Positions 1 to 5,443 of a DNA stretch of 5,443 nucleotides are shown one piece after another. The notes under the pieces were generated by a model. The model saw nothing but the letters and a program-made list of their open reading frames with translations. It made no database searches and was not told the origin of the DNA. This DNA comes from Bacteroidia bacterium. Lineage in GTDB: Bacteria; Bacteroidota; Bacteroidia; Cytophagales; Cyclobacteriaceae. Where the stretch lies: positions 1 through 5,443 of the forward strand of contig JANXRR010000474.1 of the NCBI GenBank assembly GCA_025356795.1. Reading direction: 5' to 3'. Position 1 is the first letter of the stretch; every line of letters starts with the position of its first letter. Both the position numbers and the translations under genes were made by a program.

Positions 1-11
1 TCCTGGCATAA

Positions 12-176
12 ACACGCCCGAGCTTCAGGCCATTTTACCACATCGGGTACGAAAACGTAGCGGTTGATCGACAAGGAGTAACTGATACCTGGACGAGTGC
101 TGAAGTAAAAGAAGTGATCAAGAAGAAAAATATTCTGTTGATCAGCTATGCCGATTTAAAGAAAAACAAAAACTAA
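12..176 (+). CDS. C-terminal fragment of an unrecognised protein, possibly frameshifted
   Basis: An open frame of 54 codons ends at TAA 174-176, 7 nt before the esterase start. Its last ~40 residues look like genuine protein (a lysine-rich amphipathic stretch, then a hydrophobic ILLISYADL segment, then a KKNKN tail), and codon use resembles the downstream genes. It has no ATG and an in-frame TAA at 9-11, so it cannot be a complete gene. The +1 frame is open from position 1 to a TAG at 58-60, and a single-base slip around 30-50 would join it to this frame. Either the real gene is read in the +1 frame and then this one (assembly or sequencing error, or a true frameshift mutation), or only the distal frame is real. 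I do not recognise the family. The tight spacing suggests it is co-transcribed with the esterase gene. Confidence 0.4.
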   Translation, partial: TRPSFRPFYHIGYENVAVDRQGVTDTWTSAEVKEVIKKKNILLISYADLKKNKN

Positions 177-183
177 ATTAACT

Positions 184-1056
184 ATGAAAAGAAACCTGAT
201 TGTACTTTTTCTATTTGCATCTGTAACCAGTTTTGCGCAACCAAGCACTATTAAAGAAAGCCTTAAAATAAAAAGTTCTATTCTCGGCAAAGAAGTAGAA
301 TATAGTATCTATTTGCCTGCAGATTATGATGGCAGCAGAAAGTACCCTGTGCTTTATTTGCTTCATGGCTTTGGTGATGACGAAACAGGCTGGACTCAGT
401 TTGGCGAGGTAAAACACATCGTTGACAAGCAAACGGAAAAAGGCGAAATTACCCCTATGATTATAGCCATGCCAGATGGAGGCATAAGTTGGTACATTAA
501 CAGTGCCGATGGAAAAGCAAAGTATGAAGATTTCTTTATCAACGAGTTCATTCCTTTTGTTGATGCCAATTATAAAACTCGCTCAGATAAGCGGTATCGG
601 GCTATTGCCGGTCTATCAATGGGCGGCTTCGGCACGTGTATCATGGCCATGAAACATCCAGATCTATTTTCATCCGCTGCGCCCTTAAGCGCTGGCGTTT
701 TTACCACCGATGAAATTCTGGCTATGCCCGATGAGAACTGGGCCAGAGCGTTTGCGCTTCCTTACGGGAAAGAGTTGAAAGGCAAAGACAGAATTTCTGC
801 TCACTACTTAAATAATTCCATTTTAGATATTGTGACAAAATCTAGTACTGACGAGCTAAAAAAAGTGCGTTACTATATTGATTGTGGCGATAAAGATTTT
901 CTCATAAAGGGAAATATGGCTTTACATGCGGCATTGATTGATAAAAAAGTGTCTCATGAGTTCAGAGTTCGAAATGGCGTACATAACTGGCCTTATTGGC
1001 GCACAGCCTTGCCAGAGGTTCTCAGTTTTGTTAGTGAAAGCTTCCATCAAAATTAG
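184..1056 (+). CDS. Secreted alpha/beta-hydrolase esterase (esterase D / Fes / feruloyl-esterase-like, PF00756 type)
   Basis: Predicted carboxylic-ester hydrolase of 290 residues. Residues 1-18/19 form a classic Sec signal peptide (MKRN, hydrophobic core, then VTSFAQ) with no lipobox cysteine, so the mature enzyme should be periplasmic or secreted. Visible landmarks are an N-terminal strand region ending in YLLHGFGDD (HG oxyanion-hole motif at 61-62), the nucleophile elbow GLSMGG at 143-148 with Ser145, the CGDKDFL motif at 234-240 giving Asp238 as the likely acid, and GVHNWPYW with His267. The Asp-to-His spacing of 29 is close to that of characterised feruloyl esterases of this fold. The family covers S-formylglutathione hydrolases, feruloyl and acetyl-xylan esterases, mycolyltransferases and siderophore esterases (Fes, IroE); sequence alone does not choose among them, though export argues against formylglutathione hydrolase. 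The ATG at 184 is the only start that yields the signal peptide. A TonB-dependent receptor gene follows 110 nt downstream. Confidence 0.93.
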   Translation: MKRNLIVLFLFASVTSFAQPSTIKESLKIKSSILGKEVEYSIYLPADYDGSRKYPVLYLLHGFGDDETGWTQFGEVKHIVDKQTEKGEITPMIIAMPDGGISWYINSADGKAKYEDFFINEFIPFVDANYKTRSDKRYRAIAGLSMGGFGTCIMAMKHPDLFSSAAPLSAGVFTTDEILAMPDENWARAFALPYGKELKGKDRISAHYLNNSILDIVTKSSTDELKKVRYYIDCGDKDFLIKGNMALHAALIDKKVSHEFRVRNGVHNWPYWRTALPEVLSFVSESFHQN

Positions 1057-1073
1057 AAATTATTAGTTTGAGA

Positions 1074-1162
1074 AATTCGATCTGGTTGGAAAAGCTTACT
1101 ACTTGTTTAGTAACTTGCGCACTCTTTTGGATGTGTGTTAATTAAGTTTTATTGATCGAATT
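1074..1162. repeat. 9-bp inverted repeat spanning the esterase-receptor intergenic region
   Basis: AATTCGATC at 1074-1082 is the exact reverse complement of GATCGAATT at 1154-1162, with 71 nt between the arms. The pairing does not extend beyond nine bases on either side. The right arm ends 4 nt before the receptor ATG at 1167, so pairing in mRNA would hide the translation start region. The smaller TTACTA/TAGTAA hairpin is nested inside. No function is established. Confidence 0.4.
1096..1113. promoter_or_regulatory. Small palindromic hairpin upstream of the receptor gene
   Basis: TTACTA at 1096-1101 and TAGTAA at 1108-1113 are perfect reverse complements around a 6-nt loop. There is no U-tract directly after it and the stem is mostly A:T, so it is a poor intrinsic terminator. 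A dyad operator for a regulator of the receptor gene is possible, as is chance. It lies 53 nt before the receptor ATG. Confidence 0.25.
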
Positions 1163-1166
1163 CTGT

Positions 1167-3506
1167 ATGCGGAAATTTTTAATCCTGTCCACCATTTTAG
1201 TTGCTATTGGTTCTGTTACGCAAGCTCAAAATTCCATTGTTGGAATCATTAAAGATGCCTCTGGCAAACCTGTAGAAAATGCCTCTGTTCGTTTGCTAAA
1301 TACCAGCAAAGGAACCTTCTCAGGTAGCGAAGGTAAATTTACAATTGCCGATGCTACCATCGGGCAACTGGAAATTTCAAAAGTTGGCTATGCCTCAGTT
1401 TTCATAACTGCTGGAGCAACTGAACTCTCAATACTATTGCCCGAATCTTATACTCAGCTCGATGCCGTTATTGTTACAGCACAAAAGCAAGAAGAAAATG
1501 TGCAGCTGATTTCATCTAGTATCTCAGCTCTATCGTCAAAGCAAATTGAAAATTATAGGATTTGGAATACACAAGACATTACAGCCATTGTACCCAACTT
1601 ATACTCTGCCAACCCAGGCGATAATAGAAATGTTACCTCCATAAGAGGGATAAGCTCAACTTCATACGACCCAGCAGTGGCCACCTATGTGGATGGTGTA
1701 AATCAATTTAGTTTGGATACCTACATAGCACAGCTATTTGATGTTGAACGTATAGAAGTACTAAGAGGATCACAGGGAACGTTGTATGGCCGCAATGCAA
1801 TGGGTGGAGTTATTAATATCATCACCAAACAACCTACCAATAAAACAACTGGCTTTGCTGAACTTAGCGTGGGCAACTATGGTCAGCAGCGATACAGTGC
1901 TGGCGTTAAAGCACCCCTGATAAAAGACAAATTGTTTTTAGGCGTTGCTGGCATTTATGACAAAACTGATGGCTTCTATAAAAATCAATTCAACAACTCT
2001 ACTTTCGATAGCAAGAATAGTTTTACTGGAAATTATTATCTAAAATATTTAGCTACTAATAAGCTCACCTTCATACTCAATGTAAAACATAATAATAACA
2101 TCAACAATGGCGCATTTCCTTTAGCCGGCAGCTTTGAAGATGCACTGGCATCACCTTTTGTCGTTAATCAAAATGCAACTACAAAACTTATTGATAATGT
2201 ATTTAACCTCTCGTTAACAGCAAATTATGCTGGCCCTAAGTTTAACTTCACTTCACAAAGTTCTTATCAGGCTAATTACCGCTACTATGATACTCCAATT
2301 GATGGCGACTTCTCCCCACTTGATATTCTTACCATTGTAAATAATTACGGAAAAGATTGGAATAATGTGAAGGTGTATACAGAAGAATTAAAGTTTTCTT
2401 CCTCACCCACTAATTCTTCTTTAAAATGGACTGCCGGAGCGTATGGCTATTATCAGGATAGCCCCAATAAGCAAAATATTCATTATGGGAAATTTGCAGG
2501 ATACATAGGAGTTCCTGATGCTTATCTTTTTTCAAATAATATCAGCACTACCAAAGGAGAAAATTATGGAGCCGCCTTTTTCGGGCAAACAACGTATGCG
2601 TTGACTGATAAATTTGAAGTTACAGGTGGATTGCGCTATGATTATGAGAATAAGAAGCTGAGTGTGTTGGGAGAGTTTCAACCTGACGGAAGTCCGAAAG
2701 CATTTATTACTAGGTCAGATACTTCTGCAAGGGTATCGTATAGCTCTATTTCTCCCAAAGTTATTGCTTCTTATAAATGGACTGAAGTCAATCAGGTTTT
2801 CATTTGTTATTCAAGAGGTTTTAGAACAGGCGGCCTTACTCAGTTGGGCTCTGATCCATCTCAACCTCCCTTGTTCACCTACAAACCAGAGTATAGTACT
2901 ACGCTTGAGATGTCCTCTAAAAATACTTTTTATAATAATCAGCTTAAAATAAACCTTACGGCTTTTCACACGGAAGTTGTCGATGCGCAAATACCAACCC
3001 TAGTGCTGCCATCCGCCATCACCATCACCAAAAATGCAGGTAACCTAATAAGCAATGGCGTTGAACTTGAAACAACTTCCACTCCGATAGAAAGATTCCA
3101 AGTGGATTTTAATATTGGCATTAATGATGCCTATTACAAAACCCTTGTACTTGCACCCGATGGCACACCGAAAATTTTTAGTGGCAATCACGCAGTATTC
3201 ACACCTTCTTATACCTCTATGGTTGCTGCGCAGTATCACCTAAAATTAGGTGATAAATTAAAGCTGATGCTGAGGGGAGAATGGGTAAATCTGGGAGATC
3301 AATACTTTGATTTGGCAAACAACTATCGGCAAGCAGGATATAGTTTGATAAACACCCGCGTTGGTTTTATTTATAATACTTTTGAGATCATGTTCTGGGG
3401 GCGTAACATTACAAATAAAAATTACATTGCCTATGCTTACGATTTTGGAGCCGCGCACTTAGGCAATCCTAAAAATTACGGAATTACCATTCGGAAATCG
3501 TTTTAA
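1167..3506 (+). CDS. TonB-dependent outer-membrane receptor with N-terminal carboxypeptidase-regulatory-like domain
   Basis: A 779-residue outer-membrane active-transport channel, energised by TonB-ExbB-ExbD. I start it at ATG 1167 because this gives a clean signal peptide (residues 1-21, ending in VTQAQ); an in-frame TTG at 1152 would add five residues before it. Order of domains: a CarboxypepD_reg-like beta-sandwich at about 23-92 (typical of Bacteroidota receptors), a TonB-box-like LDAVIVTAQKQEEN segment at about 98-111, the plug at about 112-225 with the signature VERIEVLRGSQGTLYGRNAM (193-212) followed by GGVINIITK, and a beta-barrel to the end. The C-terminus closes in GITIRKSF, with the terminal aromatic used for barrel assembly. 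It is shorter than SusC proteins (about 1000 residues) and no SusD gene adjoins it, so it resembles the iron-complex/siderophore or small-ligand class rather than a glycan SusC. The ligand cannot be read from sequence. A receiver-protein gene follows after 9 nt, suggesting co-transcription. Confidence 0.95.
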   Translation: MRKFLILSTILVAIGSVTQAQNSIVGIIKDASGKPVENASVRLLNTSKGTFSGSEGKFTIADATIGQLEISKVGYASVFITAGATELSILLPESYTQLDAVIVTAQKQEENVQLISSSISALSSKQIENYRIWNTQDITAIVPNLYSANPGDNRNVTSIRGISSTSYDPAVATYVDGVNQFSLDTYIAQLFDVERIEVLRGSQGTLYGRNAMGGVINIITKQPTNKTTGFAELSVGNYGQQRYSAGVKAPLIKDKLFLGVAGIYDKTDGFYKNQFNNSTFDSKNSFTGNYYLKYLATNKLTFILNVKHNNNINNGAFPLAGSFEDALASPFVVNQNATTKLIDNVFNLSLTANYAGPKFNFTSQSSYQANYRYYDTPIDGDFSPLDILTIVNNYGKDWNNVKVYTEELKFSSSPTNSSLKWTAGAYGYYQDSPNKQNIHYGKFAGYIGVPDAYLFSNNISTTKGENYGAAFFGQTTYALTDKFEVTGGLRYDYENKKLSVLGEFQPDGSPKAFITRSDTSARVSYSSISPKVIASYKWTEVNQVFICYSRGFRTGGLTQLGSDPSQPPLFTYKPEYSTTLEMSSKNTFYNNQLKINLTAFHTEVVDAQIPTLVLPSAITITKNAGNLISNGVELETTSTPIERFQVDFNIGINDAYYKTLVLAPDGTPKIFSGNHAVFTPSYTSMVAAQYHLKLGDKLKLMLRGEWVNLGDQYFDLANNYRQAGYSLINTRVGFIYNTFEIMFWGRNITNKNYIAYAYDFGAAHLGNPKNYGITIRKSF

Positions 3507-3515
3507 CTTTTAAAC

Positions 3516-3884
3516 ATGAACATTCTTATTTGTGAAGACGATCCCTCTTTTGCCCTCAATCTTTCGCTTACTCTAAAGCAACATAATTTTGGTGATGTAA
3601 TTATTGCCAATAATGGAAAAGAGGCTATTGCTATGATCCAGTCAGGGAAATATGACTTGATCATTTCCGACTTACACATGCCTGAAGCACCGGGCGAAAA
3701 GGTAATTGAATATGTAAGAAGCATGAAAAATGCTGTACCTATTATTGTAATAACATCTGATACAGAAGAGATTGTTGTACAACGCCTTCGGGAAATTGGG
3801 GCAAATGAAGTAATTGCTAAGAACGTGCCTGCCGAACAAATAGTGAAAATCATAAACAAAATGTTAGCGAAGACAAAAAGGTAA
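3516..3884 (+). CDS. Stand-alone CheY-like response regulator receiver protein
   Basis: A 122-residue protein made of one receiver domain and no output domain. Visible residues are the acidic Mg-binding pair Glu7/Asp8 in the ILICEDDP start, the phospho-acceptor Asp52 in IISDLHMP (49-56), the switch Thr80 in VITSD (78-82) and the conserved Lys102. All residues needed for phosphorylation are therefore present. Two positions are unusual: the proline that normally follows the lysine (KP motif) is Asn103, and the usual aromatic switch residue three positions before the lysine is Val99. Single-domain receivers act by protein-protein contact, as phosphorelay intermediates or as phosphate sinks; which applies here is unknown. 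No histidine kinase is in the window. The start codon lies 9 nt after the receptor stop, so the two are probably one operon. The ATG is preceded directly by TTTTAAAC rather than a Shine-Dalgarno sequence. Confidence 0.92.
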   Translation: MNILICEDDPSFALNLSLTLKQHNFGDVIIANNGKEAIAMIQSGKYDLIISDLHMPEAPGEKVIEYVRSMKNAVPIIVITSDTEEIVVQRLREIGANEVIAKNVPAEQIVKIINKMLAKTKR

Positions 3885-3920
3885 CGCTGGATTAACCTCC
3901 ATTTTAATACTTAAAAAATC

Positions 3921-3948
3921 TTGGTTTAATTTTTGTCTTGTACCTTTG
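3921..3948 (+). promoter_or_regulatory. Bacteroidota-type sigma-A promoter for the AsmA-like gene
   Basis: TTG at 3921-3923, a 17-bp spacer, then TACCTTTG at 3941-3948, which matches all fixed bases of the TAnnTTTG -7 element. The spacing falls in the range known for primary promoters of Flavobacterium and Bacteroides relatives. Transcription would start near 3953-3956, giving a leader of only about 11-14 nt before the TTG start at 3967. It sits in the only gap between the receiver stop and this gene, which suggests that the AsmA-like gene is transcribed separately from the receptor operon. Confidence 0.65.
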
Positions 3949-3966
3949 TAGCACAATTTTTTAAAC

Positions 3967-5443
3967 TTGCATCTTTTCAAGAAAATTATTTTCTACTTAA
4001 TTATAAGTGTTGTTGCGTTGATAATTGCCGCAGCATCTTACGTATATTTTTTTAAAGATAAAATCATACAGCAATTTATTGCAGAAGCCAATAAGAGTTT
4101 AAATACCCCCGTAAAAATTGGCAAGATTGAAATATCAGCCTGGGAAAACTTTCCGGATTTTTCGATCGATATGTTAGATGTATACGTGGAGGATAGCAGC
4201 CCCAAAGACAATGCCTTATTTACGGCCAAAAAAATATCGTTTACAATAAATTTAATTGAAGCTTGGCAAGGCAACTATTCTATTCGCGGATTACACATTG
4301 AAACAAGCAAACTTAATCCTGTAATTGATGCCCAAGGGGGAAATAACTTTACGGTATTTAAAGAACAAAAATTTGATTCAAAGTCGATCGCCTTTCAACT
4401 TGAAAACATAAGTTTATACAACACTGAAATAAATTATGACGATGAAGTGACTTATCAACATCACATTATTAGCAGTAAAAAATTAATTACTTCTATCGGG
4501 TTTGCCAACAATATATATTCGATACGTTCAAAAGGTGATATTCATTCTAATCAATTTAAAATAGATAAATTAAATTTTCTTGAAGATAAAGATATGAGTG
4601 TGACAGCTGAGTTTACACTCGATAACACTAAAAAGATAGTTAACATTAGTCCATCCATCATTTCAATTGGCAAAGCCGATTTTGAAGTGAAAGGCACTTA
4701 TTCTTTTAAAGATAAAAACCTGGTAGACATTAACGCAACGGGAAAAAATACGAACATTCAAACACTGCTTTCATTTGTGCCCGAAGCACTTTCAAAAAAG
4801 CTTGCACACTATCAAAGTATGGGTGATGTGTACTTTAGCACTAATTTAAAGGGTGAGATAAGCAAAACAAGAAGTCCATTTATATCAATTTCTTTTGGTT
4901 GTAAAAATGCAAGCTTCTCTCATCAAACCTTCAAATCCAAAATAGAACACGCTAATCTTCAAGGCTCTTTTGCAAGTGCATCCTTAACTGATTTTTCCCG
5001 TGCCGAAATTTTTCTTAAAAATGTAACTGGGCAACTAAATGGAAAGGCATTTGAGGCCAATTTTACCATGCAAAACTTTAACGATCCATTAGTAGCAGGA
5101 AACTTTAAAGGCGAAGTGGATGCCGCCTCCATTGAAAATTTCTACCCCATAAAAAACGTAAAGCAAATCAAGGGCTTGATTCACGCAGATGTATCTTTCA
5201 GCGGTAGGCTTTCAGTGCTTAAAAATAAAAATACTGCTCAGCAAATGAAAGCTTCTGGCACATTAGAAATGACTGATATAAATTTCACAGAGAGTGAACG
5301 GAACATTTCATTCTCAAGCTTAAATGGATCGCTGCAGTTCAATAATAATGATCTGGCAATAAGCAACGTAAGTGGCAAGCTTGCCAAAAGTGATTTCCTC
5401 TTAAACGGATTCTTAAAAAATGCCATCACTTTTCTTTTATTTG
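3967..5443 (+). CDS. AsmA-like inner-membrane-anchored protein, N-terminal part, TTG start, runs off the window
   Basis: An uninterrupted frame of 492 codons continues past the right edge. The preceding in-frame stop is TAG 3949-3951 and no ATG occurs before codon 68 (4168), well inside the conserved domain, so the best start is TTG 3967. That start gives HLFKK followed by one transmembrane helix at about 7-29, then FFKDKIIQQFIAEANK, the usual AsmA-family layout: a membrane anchor followed by a long periplasmic beta-rich body. Further family-like features are WENFPDFSIDMLDVYV (59-74), the ITFLLF segment at 487-492, and a region at about 264-298 (IQTLLSFVPEALSKKL, then a GDVYFSTNLKG strand). 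Family knowledge: AsmA/TamB-type proteins are periplasm-spanning and linked to lipid transport and outer-membrane homeostasis. Bacteroidota members usually reach about 800-1000 residues, so roughly half is visible. The first base of the next codon is at 5443. Confidence 0.88.
   Translation, partial: MHLFKKIIFYLIISVVALIIAAASYVYFFKDKIIQQFIAEANKSLNTPVKIGKIEISAWENFPDFSIDMLDVYVEDSSPKDNALFTAKKISFTINLIEAWQGNYSIRGLHIETSKLNPVIDAQGGNNFTVFKEQKFDSKSIAFQLENISLYNTEINYDDEVTYQHHIISSKKLITSIGFANNIYSIRSKGDIHSNQFKIDKLNFLEDKDMSVTAEFTLDNTKKIVNISPSIISIGKADFEVKGTYSFKDKNLVDINATGKNTNIQTLLSFVPEALSKKLAHYQSMGDVYFSTNLKGEISKTRSPFISISFGCKNASFSHQTFKSKIEHANLQGSFASASLTDFSRAEIFLKNVTGQLNGKAFEANFTMQNFNDPLVAGNFKGEVDAASIENFYPIKNVKQIKGLIHADVSFSGRLSVLKNKNTAQQMKASGTLEMTDINFTESERNISFSSLNGSLQFNNNDLAISNVSGKLAKSDFLLNGFLKNAITFLLF

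Noticed and set aside
1143..1150. TAAGTTTT as a -7 box for the receptor gene
   Set aside because: It misses the final G of TAnnTTTG, and no TTG lies at a 17-23 nt distance upstream (the nearest give spacers of 13 and 25). Too weak to call.
2662..2952. 96-codon open frame inside the receptor gene
   Set aside because: It overlaps the strongly supported receptor coding frame, and its translation is a low-complexity Leu/Ile-rich shadow with no recognisable domain.
3014..3030. CATCACCATCACC short tandem pattern resembling a His-tag coding repeat
   Set aside because: In the true frame it encodes AITIT within the receptor barrel; the repeat is two units long and consistent with alternating beta-strand residues.
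3503..3859. 118-codon open frame on the minus strand opposite the receiver gene
   Set aside because: It is antisense to a clear receiver domain with all catalytic residues; the Ser/Ile/Thr-rich product is a mirror of the coding strand.
3891..3934. Possible terminator after the receiver gene (ATTAACC with GGTTTAAT, or AAAAAT with ATTTTT)
   Set aside because: The first pairing needs a bulge and a 25-nt loop, and the second is an A:T-only 6-bp stem that overlaps the promoter region. Neither has the GC-rich stem plus U-tract of an intrinsic terminator.
4038..4274. 78-codon minus-strand open frame in the AsmA-like region, and a similar one at 5238-5429
   Set aside because: Both lie antisense to a continuous 492-codon + strand frame with family-like sequence, and neither shows a domain or start context of its own.

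Overview
The window looks like chromosomal DNA of a member of the Bacteroidota, probably an environmental Cytophagales- or Flavobacteriia-like organism. The evidence is AT-rich coding DNA, a TonB-dependent receptor with an N-terminal carboxypeptidase-regulatory-like domain, signal peptides ending in SFAQ and TQAQ, no strong Shine-Dalgarno sequences, and a close match to the Bacteroidota promoter pattern TTG-N17-TAnnTTTG. This assignment is inferred from these traits; there is no rRNA or marker gene to confirm it.

All supported genes are on the + strand. (1) Positions 1-176 hold the 3' end of an unrecognised gene. Its last 54 codons are open, but a stop sits at 9-11 in the same frame, so the edge is either a frameshifted read or a broken gene. 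(2) 184-1056 is a complete secreted alpha/beta-hydrolase esterase of the esterase D / Fes / feruloyl-esterase type with a full catalytic triad. (3) 1057-1166 is a short intergenic stretch with a 6-bp hairpin inside a wider 9-bp inverted repeat. (4) 1167-3506 is a complete TonB-dependent outer-membrane receptor. (5) 3516-3884, only 9 nt downstream, is a stand-alone CheY-like receiver protein. (6) 3885-3966 is intergenic and carries the promoter. (7) 3967-5443 is the N-terminal part of a large AsmA-like membrane-anchored protein that begins at a TTG codon and runs off the window.

The receptor and receiver genes probably form one transcription unit. The esterase lies 110 nt upstream of the receptor and may belong to the same uptake locus: a periplasmic or secreted esterase could process an esterified ligand such as a siderophore or acylated glycan that the receptor imports. 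That link is inference. The AsmA-like gene has its own promoter and probably serves envelope lipid homeostasis independently of the others. I found no CRISPR array, insertion sequence, tRNA or rRNA. I did not find a convincing new multi-gene system; the most unusual points are the receptor-receiver pairing, the receiver's altered KP motif, and the TTG-started, almost leaderless AsmA-like gene.
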